Below are positions 51,248 to 62,382 of a DNA stretch of 64,000 nucleotides, one piece after another. Position 1 is the stretch's first letter; each line of letters starts with the position of its first letter. This DNA comes from Bacillus coahuilensis m4-4 (GTDB taxonomy: Bacteria; Bacillota; Bacilli; Bacillales; Bacillaceae_K). A program made the position numbers and the translations under genes. The notes under the pieces were generated by a model that did no database searches, was not told where the DNA came from, and saw only the letters and a list, made by a program, of their open reading frames with translations. Where the stretch lies: positions 190,188-254,187 of the forward strand of contig NZ_ABFU01000028.3 of NCBI RefSeq assembly GCF_000171615.1, in the 5' to 3' direction.

Positions 51248-51906
51248 TTGAAGAATACAGTGAGAGTTGCCCTATTATTTATTATATTTGTTGTATACAG
51301 TGGGGTGGGGGGGAATCCCCACCCCATGCTAGTATGTTCGCAGCAAATAGTACAGTATCTGAATTTTACAATAATAATAACGGCACTGAAGAAACAACAG
51401 AATCGGAATTACCGGTTGAAGAACAAGAAGTGGATTCAGGAGTTAACGCATTTGACTACATAAGAATGATAGCGGCTTTAGGGTTTGTTGTCTTTTTACT
51501 GTATGTATTGTTGAAGTTTGTTAACCTTAAAACAAAGCCAAACGACTTAACTAAAACCATTATTACGCTCGGTGGAACTCCGCTTGGTGGAAACCGGTCC
51601 GTACAGCTAATTAAAGTGGGGGAAAGAATTTTAGTTGTTGGAGTAGGCGAAGATATTACTTTGTTAAAGGAAATAGAAAACAAAGAGGAATACGATAAAC
51701 TGATTGAAGGTTTTGAACAATCTTACAATCAAAAAATAGAAGCTTCCTCATTCGTAAATACTATTAAACAGCGAATTAATCCTTCTGCATCTAAAGAAGA
51801 ATTGAATTTTTCAGATGAATTTAAACAAAAATTAGCAGAGATGAAAAAGGATCGTTCAAAATTGTTTGATGAATTAAATAAACAGGAGCAGAATAAGGAT
51901 GATTGA
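51248..51906 (+). CDS. fliZ: Flagellar export component FliZ (FliO-like), frame break in G-run
   Basis: Small membrane subunit that helps assemble the FliPQR gate. TTG start with SD aaggtg; MKNTVRVALLFIIFVVYSG is a clear signal peptide, followed by an Asn/Glu-rich stretch, a membrane helix IAALGFVVFLLYVLLKFV and the FliO-type domain LGGTPLGGNRSVQLIKVGERILVVGVG. One G is missing in the 7-G run 51307-51313; correction gives 219 aa, the B. subtilis length. The break coincides with a strong GC hairpin. Confidence 0.88.
51301..51326 (+). repeat. GC-rich perfect inverted repeat inside fliZ
   Basis: tggggtgggg, 6-base loop, ccccacccca: ten perfect pairs, eight of them G-C, in an otherwise AT-rich region. 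Confidence 0.8.
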
Positions 51907-52565
51907 TTTACTAGAGCAAATAAATACAAATTCACCTGACACCGTTTCTTCATCGGTCACTCTGCTTTTATTATTGACGGTTTTATCACTTGCGCCGAGT
52001 ATTTTAATCTTAATGACCTCTTTTACTAGAATCGTCATTGTTTTATCGTTCGTGAGAACGTCCCTTGCCACACAACAAATGCCACCAAATCAAGTTTTGG
52101 TTGGGTTATCTTTGTTTCTTACATTTTTTATTATGGCTCCAACCTTTCAAGACGTAAATGAAACGGCGTTAACTCCATTGTTTAATGAAGAAATTACCAT
52201 TGAAGAAGCCTATGATTTGGCTAGTTTACCGTTTAAAGAATTTATGAGTCAGCATACTAGACAAAAAGACTTGGAGTTATTTTTTAAGCTATCTAGATGA
52301 ACAACCTCCTGCTAGTGTGGAGGATATACCTTTAACAGCCCTTGTACCGGCATTTGCAATAAGTGAACTAAAAACTGCATTTCAAATTGGATTTATGATT
52401 TTTATACCGTTTTTAGTCATAGATATGGTTGTGGCGAGTGTGCTAATGAGTATGGGAATGATGATGCTCCCACCAGTTATGATTTCTCTTCCTTTTAAAA
52501 TCTTATTGTTCATACTTGTGGATGGCTGGTATCTTATCGTGAAGTCGTTATTACAGACATTTTAA
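51899..52565 (+). CDS. fliP: Flagellar export gate protein FliP (frame break)
   Basis: 221 aa after correction, the standard length. [14 protein letters not shown] [37 protein letters not shown], and the C-terminal [31 protein letters not shown] surplus T in the 6-T run 52280-52285 breaks the frame; removal gives [17 protein letters not shown]. Forms the export channel with FliQ and FliR. Start overlaps the fliZ stop. Confidence 0.95.
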
Positions 52566-52579
52566 GTTGGTGAAAGAAA

Positions 52580-52849
52580 ATGAATGCAGAAACAGTAATA
52601 AAATTAGCAGAACAAGGCGTCTATACTACCCTAATTATTTCAGCACCGTTATTATTATTAGCATTAATAGTTGGACTTATTGTGAGTATTTTCCAAGCAA
52701 CGACTCAAATCCAAGAGCAAACTCTAGCTTTTGTTCCTAAAATCGTTGCCGTTATGGTAGGTTTAATCTTTTTTGGTCCTTGGATGCTAACAACACTAGT
52801 AACATACACACTCAACATATTTCAAAATTTATCAAGGTACATAGGCTAA
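52580..52849 (+). CDS. fliQ: Flagellar export gate protein FliQ
   Basis: 89 aa, two membrane helices (~17-37 and ~52-72) with the conserved SIFQATTQIQEQTLAFVPKI between them. SD is weak (gttggtgaaag). One base from fliR, so coupled. Confidence 0.95.
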   Translation: MNAETVIKLAEQGVYTTLIISAPLLLLALIVGLIVSIFQATTQIQEQTLAFVPKIVAVMVGLIFFGPWMLTTLVTYTLNIFQNLSRYIG

Positions 52850-52850
52850 G

Positions 52851-53627
52851 ATGGAAGAATTAATTCCTGCTTTTTCTGTTTATTTATTGATCTTAATGAG
52901 AGTCGCGTCATTCTTTGTCACAATGCCTTTGTTTTCCTATCGAACAATACCTGCGCAACATCGTCTTGGGCTTTCTGCAATCTTGGCTTTTCTTATGTAC
53001 TATTCAGTGGAAGCTGATCCGTTAGTTATTGATGGGCTATATTTTTTGCTCATTCTTAAAGAAGCAATGGTTGGATTATTAATTGGTTTTGCCGCGTACA
53101 TGATCATTTCTGCCATTCAAATCGCTGGTGGATTTATCGATTTTCAAATGGGTTTTGCCATTGCAAACGTTGTAGATCCTCAAACAGGGATGCAAAGTCC
53201 CATTACAGGTCAATATTTATATACATTTGCCCTTCTGCTTTTACTTTCAGTAAATGGACACCATATCATGTTAGATGGAATCTTTCATAGTTATCAATTC
53301 ATACCGATCGATTCGATGCTGCCGTTTGAAAATGAATCGATTGTTTTATTTATCACTACAGCGTTTAGTAGGGTGTTTGTGATTGCTTTTCAAATTTCAG
53401 CTCCAGTTGTGGCAACTTTATTTTTAGTTGATATTGCCCTGGGAATTGTAGCTAGAACAGTTCCGCAATTAAATATATTTGTTGTAGGGTTCCCTATTAA
53501 AATAGCGGTCAGCTTTATCATTTTGATTTTAGTAATGGGGTCAATGATGATTGTCATTCAGCAAACATTTGAGTACATGTTCATCACGATGAGAGATTTA
53601 ATGAAGTTATTCGGAGGAGTGTCATAG
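52851..53627 (+). CDS. fliR: Flagellar export gate protein FliR
   Basis: 258 aa, about six membrane helices. VASFFVTMPLFSYRTIPAQHRLGLSA, GGFIDFQMGFAIANVVDPQTG and NIFVVGFPIKIAVSFI are family landmarks. Completes the FliPQR channel. Two bases before the flhB start. Confidence 0.95.
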   Translation: MEELIPAFSVYLLILMRVASFFVTMPLFSYRTIPAQHRLGLSAILAFLMYYSVEADPLVIDGLYFLLILKEAMVGLLIGFAAYMIISAIQIAGGFIDFQMGFAIANVVDPQTGMQSPITGQYLYTFALLLLLSVNGHHIMLDGIFHSYQFIPIDSMLPFENESIVLFITTAFSRVFVIAFQISAPVVATLFLVDIALGIVARTVPQLNIFVVGFPIKIAVSFIILILVMGSMMIVIQQTFEYMFITMRDLMKLFGGVS

Positions 53628-53629
53628 TA

Positions 53630-54710
53630 GTGTATTTACGATTAGATTTGCAATTTTTTTCCGGTGAAAAGACGGAGAAAGCAACTCCGAAGAAACGTGA
53701 AGAAACAAGGAAAAAAGGTCAAACAGCAAAAAGTCAAGATGTGAACACGAGCTTTGTATTATTTGCAGTCTTTTTATTTCTATTATTTTCAGGTTCCTTT
53801 TCTGGAAAGAAAATTCTTCAATTATTTCAAACTTCATTTGAGGATTACATGCTAATTCCTGTAACGGAAAACACGCTGATGACAATAGGTGCAGAAGTTT
53901 TCTTGCAAATGTTATACATAGCAGGTCCCATAATGCTTGTAGCAATGGTTGGTGCCTTTCTTTCTAATTATATGCAGGTGGGTTTTTTGTTTTCAACAGA
54001 AGCTATCCAGCCAAAATTAAATAAGTTAGATCCTATCCAAGGATTTAAACGAATTTTCTCGCTTCGCGCTATTGTGGAGCTAGTTAAATCTATACTTAAA
54101 ATCTCATTCATTGGTAGCATTTACTTTTTTTGTTATTGTGGCTTCGTCTTGAAGAAGTATTGGCCCTAGCATTTAAAGATGTGTCTGATGCAGTCGTCAC
54201 GATTTTAACATTAAGTGTACAAATGGGGATTGCCGCTTCTTTATCATTAATGTTTCTTTCTTTGTTTGATTATCTGTATCAACGGTATGATTTTGAAAAA
54301 AACAATTCGGATGTCTAAGCAAGATATTAAGGATGAGTACAAAAAAATTGAGGGAGATCCCTTAATCAAGTCTAAAATAAAACAACGCCAAAGAGAAATG
54401 GCTCAACAACGAATGATGCAGGAAGTTCCGAACGCTGATGTTGTGATAACGAATCCAACACACTTTGCTATTGCTTTAAAATATGATAGTGAAAAGTCGG
54501 ATGCACCTATTGTTGTAGCTAAAGGTGTTGATTATCTTGCGCAAAAAATTAAGTATATTGCCAAAGAAAATGATGTGGTTATGGTTGAGAATCGCCCGTT
54601 AGCTAGGGCCTTATATGACCAAGCTGATATTGGACAATACATACCGGAAGAGTTTTCAAACCATAGCGGAAATATTAGCGTATGTATATCGTGTTAAAAA
54701 CAAATTGTAA
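53630..54710 (+). CDS. flhB: Flagellar export switch protein FlhB (three frame breaks)
   Basis: ~360 aa. GTG start, SD ggaggagtg. DLQFFSGEKTEKATPKKREETRKKGQ, four membrane helices, then the cytoplasmic domain with KDEYKKIEGDPLIKSKIKQRQREMA and the self-cleaving NPTH in VVITNPTHFAIAL. Breaks: 54125-54131 (T missing), 54296-54302 (A surplus), 54653-54656 (T-run; one surplus or two missing, the latter giving the expected EEFFQTIAEILAYVYRV). Controls the hook-to-filament switch with FliK. Confidence 0.92.
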
Positions 54711-54738
54711 GTTTTGTACTTCATAAGGAGAGATTGTT

Positions 54739-56775
54739 ATGGCCGCTAGAGATATATCCGTCTTAATCAGTGTAATTTTAATTGTAGCGATGCTTATTAT
54801 ACCGTTTCCACCAGTATTATTAAGTATTTTTATTATCATTAATATCTCTCTTGCACTGCTTGTATTACTAACATCTATGAACATGAAGGAGCCTTTAGAA
54901 TTTTCAATTTTCCCTTCCTTACTTCTATTATTAACACTTTTCCGATTAGGTCTCAATGTTTCTACAACAAGATCTATATTATCTGTTGGAGATGCAGGAG
55001 ACGTTGTAGAAACGTTTGGAACTTTTGTTACGGGAGGCAATATTTTAGTAGGACTTGTTGTTTTCTTAATACTGATTATTATCCAATTTGTCGTGATTAC
55101 AAAGGGATCTGAACGGGTTTCAGAGGTTGCTGCAAGGTTTACCCTTGATGCAATGCCAGGAAAGCAAATGAGTATTGATGCTGATTTGAATGCTGGAATG
55201 ATTTCAGAAAAGGATGCAAGAGAGAGACGAGAAAAGGTAGGACGTGAAGCTGATTTTTACGGAGCTATGGACGGTGCTAGTAAGTTCGTTAAAGGAGATG
55301 CCATAGCTGGAATTATTATTGTATTAATTAACCTTATATTCGGAATGATTATTGGAACTGTGCAAGAAGGTCTTGCTTTAGGGGAGGCAGCAATCAAATA
55401 TTCGCAACTTACAGTCGGTGACGGAATTGTTTCGCAAATTCCTGCGTTACTTATTTCAACGGCGACGGGAATTGTGGTGACACGGGCTGCATCAGATGGG
55501 AATTTAGGTCAAGATATAATGGAGCAACTTCTTGCTTATCCTACTATGTTGTATGTTGCAGGAGGAACGATTCTCCTGTTAGGCTTAGTTACACCTATCA
55601 ATGATTTATTAACCATTCCTATCGCAGCTGCATTAATTATTGGTGGGTATGCGTTAAGTAGGGCACCGAAAGATTTGCCGTTTGAAACGGATGATGAAAT
55701 AGAAGAAGGCCAAGCTGAAGAACTGAAAAAACCTGAAAATGTTGTAAATCTTTTAAGTTTAGACCCGATTGAATTTGAGTTTGGTTATGGATTAATTCCC
55801 CTTGCAGATACAAATCAAGGTGGGGACTTACTAGACAGAGTTGTTATGATAAGACGCCAACTTGCTATTGAATTAGGGGTCGTTATTCCTGTTGTAAGAA
55901 TAAGAGACAATATTCAGTTGAATCCTAATCAATATCGATTAAAAATAAAAGGAAATACAGTGGCAACAGGTGATCTGTTACTTGACCATTATTTAGCTAT
56001 GAGTCCTGGTGGAGATGATTCTTTAATTGAAGGAATTGATACGGTTGAGCCATCATTTGGACTTCCTGCGAAATGGATATCTGAGGAAAATAAAGAGCAG
56101 GCCGAAATATATGGTTATACCGTTGTTGATCCACCGTCGGTAGTGTCTACTCATATTACTGAATTAATAAGAGCTAATGCCTATCAACTGTTAGGAAGAC
56201 AAGAAACAAAGCAATTAGTGGATCATTTAAAGGAAACTTATCCAATTTTAGTAGAAGAGGTTACACCTACTCCTTTATCCGTTGGTGAGGTACAAAAGGT
56301 ATTAGCCAAATTATTAAAAGAAGGCGTTTCTATCAGGAATTTACCAGTTATTTTTGAAACATTAGCCGATTTTGGGAAAATGTCTTCTGATACAGATTTG
56401 TTAACAGAGTACGTTAGACAAGCGCTTGCTAAACAAATCACAACTCAGCATATGGATGAATCAGAAACCTTAAAGGTATTCACGCTTTCCGGTAAAGTAG
56501 AAAAAATGATGGCAGATGGTATTCAACAAACGGAACATGGAAATTTCCTATCGTTAGATCCTAATGTATCACAATCTATACTTGAGGCTATCGCAAAGCA
56601 AGTGGAGCAATTAAGCTTAATGGAGCAATCACCAATTTTACTATGTTCTCCTGCTATCAGAATGTACGTGAGACAATTAACAGAACGCTATTTTCAGCAG
56701 ATGCCTGTTCTCTCGTATAACGAATTAGAGGCAAATGTTGAAATTCAAAGCCTAGGGGTGGTGAATGTAGAATGA
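54739..56775 (+). CDS. flhA: Flagellar export gate protein FlhA
   Basis: 678 aa (B. subtilis 677). Eight N-terminal membrane helices with the FHIPEP motifs (SLLLLLTLFRLGLNVSTTR, ITKGSERVSEVAARFTLDAMPGKQMSIDADLNAG), then a large cytoplasmic domain (~330-678) that docks export chaperones. Longest unbroken fla gene here. SD aaggagag. The stop overlaps the flhF start by four bases. Confidence 0.96.
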   Translation: MAARDISVLISVILIVAMLIIPFPPVLLSIFIIINISLALLVLLTSMNMKEPLEFSIFPSLLLLLTLFRLGLNVSTTRSILSVGDAGDVVETFGTFVTGGNILVGLVVFLILIIIQFVVITKGSERVSEVAARFTLDAMPGKQMSIDADLNAGMISEKDARERREKVGREADFYGAMDGASKFVKGDAIAGIIIVLINLIFGMIIGTVQEGLALGEAAIKYSQLTVGDGIVSQIPALLISTATGIVVTRAASDGNLGQDIMEQLLAYPTMLYVAGGTILLLGLVTPINDLLTIPIAAALIIGGYALSRAPKDLPFETDDEIEEGQAEELKKPENVVNLLSLDPIEFEFGYGLIPLADTNQGGDLLDRVVMIRRQLAIELGVVIPVVRIRDNIQLNPNQYRLKIKGNTVATGDLLLDHYLAMSPGGDDSLIEGIDTVEPSFGLPAKWISEENKEQAEIYGYTVVDPPSVVSTHITELIRANAYQLLGRQETKQLVDHLKETYPILVEEVTPTPLSVGEVQKVLAKLLKEGVSIRNLPVIFETLADFGKMSSDTDLLTEYVRQALAKQITTQHMDESETLKVFTLSGKVEKMMADGIQQTEHGNFLSLDPNVSQSILEAIAKQVEQLSLMEQSPILLCSPAIRMYVRQLTERYFQQMPVLSYNELEANVEIQSLGVVNVE

Positions 56776-57895
56776 ACGTGAAAAAAATAATAGCGCCAAC
56801 AATGCCTGAAGCAATGAAAAGAATTAGAAATGAACTGGGCAATGACGCGGTCATCATTAATTCCAAAGTGGTCTATACAGGTGGATTTCTGGGGATGTTT
56901 AAAAAAAAGAATATTGAGGTACTTGCAGCTGTCGATACTGTTTCTAGTAAAAAACGTACTCCTTCTGTATCAGTAAAAGAAATACGTCAGAATGCCACAT
57001 ACGAGTCAGCTACCAAGGAGTCAGATTTATCCTCCCAATTGAATGAATTAAAGAAACTAGTGGAGAACATGTCTACTAAATCTGATATGACCAATTTTGA
57101 ACATTACCCTGATGAAGTAAAAACGGTTTTGCTTCAATTACAAGCACAAGAGTTTGAAAAAGAATATATAAATCGCGCTGCAATCTACCTAACCTCAAAA
57201 TGGAAGGAAAGTAGCTCAGCATCTATCGAACAAGTTAAAAAATAGGTTAAAAGACTGGATCGTTAATGAATTACAAGATCTACCTTTTGGTAAAGTGTCA
57301 TATGATTGCCAGTATATTCAAGTAATTGGTCCTACGGGTGTAGGTAAGACCACAACAATTGCAAAGATGGCAGCGGAAGCTGTACTAAATGACCGAAAAA
57401 AAATAGCATTCATCACAACGGATACGTACAGAATTGCTGCGATTGAACAGTTAAAAACCTATGCTAACCTACTTAACGTTCCTGTCGAAGTTGCGTATAA
57501 AATGTCAGATTTACAACTCGCTATGGAAAAATTCTCAAGCTTTGATCTTGTTTTTGTAGATACTGCTGGTAGAAACTATCTGGATCCTCAATATATCAAA
57601 GAAACACAAGAGTTGTTATCGGCTAAACAATCTTCAGAAACTTTATTAGTTTTGTCACTTACAGCAAAAGAACAAGACTTACAAAAAATTATTGAAAATT
57701 TCTCTCCATTTAACATAGATAAATTTATATTTACAAAATTAGATGAAACTTTATCTTATGGAACAATTTTTAATTTAATGAAAAAATTTAAATAAAGGAC
57801 TCGCTTATGTTACGAATGGTCAAAACGTTCCCGAGGATATCACAGAAGCATCGATTGAAAAACTAACAACCATTTTAACGGAGAGTGTTAAGTGA
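56772..57895 (+). CDS. flhF: Flagellar placement SRP-GTPase FlhF (two frame breaks)
   Basis: ~373 aa. N-terminal basic B domain MNVKKIIAPTMPEAMKRIRNE, linker, then the NG GTPase domain: [51 protein letters not shown]. Breaks: surplus A in 57238-57243 (restores NRLKDWIVNEL) and in 57790-57792 (restores FNKGLAYVTNGQNVPEDI). With FlhG sets flagellar number and position. Overlaps flhG. Confidence 0.93.
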
Positions 57896-58756
57896 TGAGA
57901 GATCAGGCCGCGGGTTTGAGAGAGATGTTTGAAAACAAAAGGGAAAACAATGGCGGTTATTTCTGGTAAAGGTGGAGTTGGAAAGTCAAATATTACGTTA
58001 AATTTTGCTTTATCGTTAATTCAAGAAGGAAAAAAAGTCTTGGTTATCGATTTAGATATAGGTATGGGCAATTTACATATTCTGCTTGGAGAAAATTCTA
58101 AGAAAACAATAGTTGATTTTTTAGAAGGAGATGCCGATATAAATAATATCATCAATCATAATAAGATGGGGTTATCCTTTATTTTTGGTGGTTCAGGTTT
58201 ACATTCCATCTTAGAATGGAGCGAAGCAACCTTCGCTCGCTTTCAGCATGGGATAAAAGAACTGCTCAAAAGGTATGACTATATCTTGTTCGACATGGGA
58301 GCAGGTGCGACTAAAGATGTAATTCATTTACTTCTACCTATGGATTACTTACTTGTTGTGACAACGCCTGAGCCCACTTCCATTACTGATGCATATTCAT
58401 TGTTAAAATTCTTATGCGGAAATGGAAATCCCCAGAAGACATTTCTAATTTGCAATCGAGCACAAAGTGAAAAAGAAGGTTCGTCTACTCTCTCTCGATT
58501 TAAATTGGCAGTAGAAAGGTTTTTGCAACATGAAATGACAGCGTTAGGTACAGTAGTGGAGGATTTGGCAGTTAGAAATTCGGTAATTGAACAAGTCCCA
58601 TTTATGATTCGTTACCCAAATAGCAAGGCTAGTAAATCTGTTGGGCGCATTACTCATCATTTTTTAGCCGATTTCCAAGAACAAACAGGACAAACGAAAC
58701 CTTCTCAATTCCTAACAAGACTTCAATCACTATTTTTTGAAAGACAGGGGCGATAG
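57895..58756 (+). CDS. flhG: MinD-like ATPase FlhG (YlxH; frame break)
   Basis: ~286 aa. Starts MRDQAAGLREMFENK, the DQA(x)xLR motif that stimulates FlhF. Deviant Walker A SGKGGVGKSN, DLDIGMGNLH, DMGAG, and a C-terminal amphipathic tail. A surplus A in 57937-57940 breaks the frame after ~15 codons. ATG overlaps the flhF TGA by one base. Negative regulator of flagellar number. Confidence 0.93.
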
Positions 58757-58757
58757 C

Positions 58758-59822
58758 GTGAAAAAAAAGGTCCTCATTGTAGATGATTCTGCATTTATGA
58801 GAAAATTAATTCGCGATTTTGTTTCTGAATCTCCCGACTTAATGGTGGTAGGGACGGCAAGAAATGGACAAGAAGCGATTGATAAAGTAAAGCAATTACA
58901 TCCAGATGTAGTAACAATGGATGTAGAGATGCCGATTATGAATGGATTAGAAGCTTTAAAGGCACTTATGGAAGATCATCCAGTTCCTGTTGTCATGCTA
59001 TCTAGTACAACTACGGTTGGTGCTGAAAATACGATGGTGGCTATGGAATATGGAGCATTTGATTTTGTTAGTAAGCCTTCAGGGACGATTTCTCTAGATC
59101 TTTATAAGGTGAAAGATGAACTTTTAGAAAAGCTTGTATCTGCTTCTACCACATCAGTCGATAAGTTAGTTAAATCCAGAAACCAAATGGTACCAAGAGC
59201 CAGAATGGTAAAAGAGACAAAAAAATCAACTAAATTTAATCAACCAAAACAAAAGCTCATCTGCATAGGCACCAGCACAGGAGGACCTAGGGCCCTACAA
59301 GAGGTCTTAACAAATCTACCAGAGGCAATTCAAGCGCCAATATTAGTCGTGCAACATATGCCAGCTGGATTTACAAAATCACTTGCAAATAGGTTAAATA
59401 GTCTTTCTAAAATCTCTGTCAAAGAAGCTGAGGATGGAGAATTACTTCGTAATGGAGTGGCCTATATTGCACCAGGTGGATATCATATGATGGTCAAACA
59501 ACTTTCATCTAGCTACTGTATATCACTAACAAATGAGGTAGCACCCCGGAACGGTCACCGACCATCCGTTGATGTCATGTTTGAATCGGTTAGTGAACTG
59601 GGTGAATATGAAAAAATGGCTGTGGTCATGACTGGGATGGGGACTGATGGCGCTAAAGGTTTAATTAAGTTAAAGGAATATGGTCGAGTGAAAGCTGTAG
59701 CAGAAGCAGAGGAAACTTGTATTGTCTATGGTATGCCAAAAGCTTGTGTTGCAACCAATTTAGTAGATGAACGTGTACCACTTCAACAAATATCAGAAAT
59801 CATACAGGATTTTGTTTCGTAA
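58758..59822 (+). CDS. cheB: Chemotaxis methylesterase/response regulator CheB
   Basis: 354 aa. Receiver domain with phosphoacceptor Asp55 (VVTMDVEMPIMNG), linker (~125-160), then methylesterase domain with the catalytic triad regions GTSTGGPRAL (Ser), VVQHMPAGFT (His) and TGMGTDGAKG (Asp). GTG 58758 is used, with AGGGG eight bases upstream; the longer in-frame start at 58737 lies inside flhG. Confidence 0.95.
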   Translation: MKKKVLIVDDSAFMRKLIRDFVSESPDLMVVGTARNGQEAIDKVKQLHPDVVTMDVEMPIMNGLEALKALMEDHPVPVVMLSSTTTVGAENTMVAMEYGAFDFVSKPSGTISLDLYKVKDELLEKLVSASTTSVDKLVKSRNQMVPRARMVKETKKSTKFNQPKQKLICIGTSTGGPRALQEVLTNLPEAIQAPILVVQHMPAGFTKSLANRLNSLSKISVKEAEDGELLRNGVAYIAPGGYHMMVKQLSSSYCISLTNEVAPRNGHRPSVDVMFESVSELGEYEKMAVVMTGMGTDGAKGLIKLKEYGRVKAVAEAEETCIVYGMPKACVATNLVDERVPLQQISEIIQDFVS

Positions 59823-59837
59823 AGGGAGAGGATATTC

Positions 59838-61872
59838 ATGGAAATGAATCAATATCTAGAAGTATTTATTGAAGAAAGTAAAGAGCATCTCCAAACATGC
59901 AATGATAAATTATTAGAATTAGAAAAGAACCCACAAGATCTTTTAATTGTAAATGAGATATTCCGTTCTGCTCATACTCTTAAAGGGATGTCTGCAACTA
60001 TGGGGTATGAAGATTTAGCAAATCTTACTCATAATATGGAAAATGTTCTAGATGGTATACGTAATGAGAAAATTGTTGTTTCCACAGAAATTTTAGATGT
60101 GTTATTTCAATCGACTGAGGACCTTGAAGCAATGGTTATTTCAATTGCAGAAGGGGGAGATGGTAAACGAAATGTTGAAGAAGTTGTCTCCAAATTATCT
60201 GCTATAGAAAAAGGCGAAGTGATTGTAAATTCTATGCCTACTAAGAATAAATCCTCCCTTTCTGAGCATCCAAAAACTTCGTATGATCAATTTGAACAAA
60301 CGGTTATCCAGCAGTCAGAGGACCAAGGATTTGATTGCTTTGAGATAACGGTTCAACTTCGCGAAGATTGCTTACTAAAAGCAGCCCGTGTATTTATGGT
60401 GTTTGAAATACTTGAGAAAAATGGAGAAGTTATCAAATCTACTCCATCTGTAGATCAGTTAGAAGAAGAAAATTTTGATCATCAATTTACTGTAACGTTA
60501 ATTACGAAACAGAATAAGAACGATCTACAAGGAATGATTAAAAAAGTATCAGAAGTAGATAAAGTGGACATTATCAATGTCACTAGTCAATCCCTATCTA
60601 TTGAGGATTCAGAACTAGTTGAAAAGCATGTAGTAGAATCTACAACAACTTCGAACGAGAAAGAGTCCTCAGCTACAAAAGAAAAAGTAGAAAATAAATC
60701 TGAAACAACAAAAACACCAGTAGCATCTAAGACCATTCGTGTAAACATTGAACGTCTTGATGTGTTGATGAACTTATTTGAAGAATTGGTCATTGATCGT
60801 GGAAGATTAGAATCTATCTCAAAAGACTTGAATCATTCCGAATTAAATGAAACTGTTGAAAGAATGACGCGAATTTCTGGAGATCTTCAAACAATTATAT
60901 TAACCATGAGAATGGTTCCGGTAGAGACAGTATTTAATCGTTTTCCACGTATGGTACGTCAACTGGCAAGAGATTTAAATAAGAAAATTAATCTTGAAAT
61001 CATTGGAGCAGAAACAGAGCTAGACCGGACAGTAATCGATGAAATTGGAGATCCTCTTGTTCATTTAATTCGTAATGCACTGGATCATGGTGTGGAAACA
61101 CCAGAAGTTCGTTTAGCAAATGGTAAGAGTGAAGAAGGAACTGTAAAGGCTTCAAGCCTATCATAGTGGCAACCATGTGTTCATCGAATTATCTGATGAC
61201 GGGGCAGGAATTAATCGTGATAGAGTTCTTCAAAAAGCTATAAGCAAAGGAATCATCTCAAAGGAAGAAGGAGCTTCTCTTTCAGACCAGCAGGTGTTTG
61301 AATTGATTATGAGTTCTGGATTCTCAACCGCAGATAACATTTCAGATATATCTGGTCGTGGTGTTGGGATGGATGTTGTAAAAACTACGATTGAGTCTTT
61401 AGGTGGTTCTATTTCAATCGATTCAATAGAAGGTGAAGGGTCTACATTCTCCATTCAATTGCCTTTAACCTTATCCATTATTTCCGTGATGCTCGTGGAA
61501 TTACAAAAGGAAAAGTATGCAATACCATTATCTTCTATCATTGAAACAGCTATTATTAAAAAATCGGATATTTTAAATGCACATAATCAAAAGGTGATAG
61601 ATTTTAGAGGAAAAGTTGTACCACTTGTTTTCTTAGAAGAAGTATTTGAGGTACCTGGTGAAAAAGTAGACCAAGAGTTCTTGTCCATCATTATTGTGAG
61701 AAAGGGCGATAAGATGGCTGGTTTGGTTGTTGATTCGTTTATTGGTCAGCAAGAAGTTGTATTAAAATCGCTAGGTAATTATTTGAATGATATCTTTGCT
61801 ATCTCTGGAGCAACCATTCTTGGAGATGGACAAGTTGCATTGATCCTAGATTGTAATGCTCTAATCAAGTAA
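59838..61872 (+). CDS. cheA: Chemotaxis histidine kinase CheA (frame break)
   Basis: ~677 aa. P1 with phosphorylated His46 (FRSAHTLKGMSATMG), P2, P3 dimerisation (ERLDVLMNLFEELVIDRGRL), P4 ATP-binding (HLIRNALDHGVE, DDGAGIN, GRGVGMDVV, GEGSTFSIQLPLTLSI) and P5 CheW-like domain (EKYAIPLSSI). A surplus A at 61145-61147 breaks the frame in P4; removal gives RLQAYHSGNHVFIEL. SD aagggagag. Confidence 0.95.
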
Positions 61873-61929
61873 GTATCCTTCGACCTTACTATTCTTGACA
61901 AAAATTGAATCACAAATGAGGTGTTGAAC

Positions 61930-62376
61930 ATGTCAGTAGCTATTTCGAACGTAAAAGTAATAGTATTTCAACTAGCTGATAAAGAATATGCAGTACCAGT
62001 AGAACAGGTACGCTCCATTGAAAAGTTAATGCCATTTACAAGAGTACCAAGAACGGAGAGTTTTGTTAAAGGAGTAGTCAATTTAAGAGGATTAGTGACT
62101 CCTATTATTGATTTGAGAGACCGGTTCGAACTTGAGGTTACTCCTTATGATGAAAATACTCGAATCATTATCATTTCACTAACAGATAAAGAAGTAGGCT
62201 TAATTGTTGATGCAGCAAATGATGTGATTGACTTACAGTCAGATGAGATTGAGCCGCAACCTGAAGTAGTTGGAACGGTAAAAGCAGAATTCATTAGTGG
62301 TGTCGCAAAGATTGATAGACGATTGTTGTTATTACTTCAATTAGACAGAATTCTTACTCCGTTAAATCAAGGTTGA
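61930..62376 (+). CDS. cheW: Chemotaxis coupling protein CheW
   Basis: 148 aa. Links receptors to CheA. FQLADKEYAVPVEQVRSIEKLMPFTRVP, VKGVVNLRGLVTPIIDLRDRF and GLIVDAANDVIDL are the family core. ATG 61930 with SD tgaggtg is preferred to the in-frame TTG at 61921. Confidence 0.96.
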   Translation: MSVAISNVKVIVFQLADKEYAVPVEQVRSIEKLMPFTRVPRTESFVKGVVNLRGLVTPIIDLRDRFELEVTPYDENTRIIIISLTDKEVGLIVDAANDVIDLQSDEIEPQPEVVGTVKAEFISGVAKIDRRLLLLLQLDRILTPLNQG

Positions 62377-62382
62377 TGCCGT

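Noticed and set aside
57895..58756. flhG start at the TTG near 57929
   Set aside because: That start only appears because of the frame break; MRDQAAGLREMF upstream is the conserved FlhG N-terminus.
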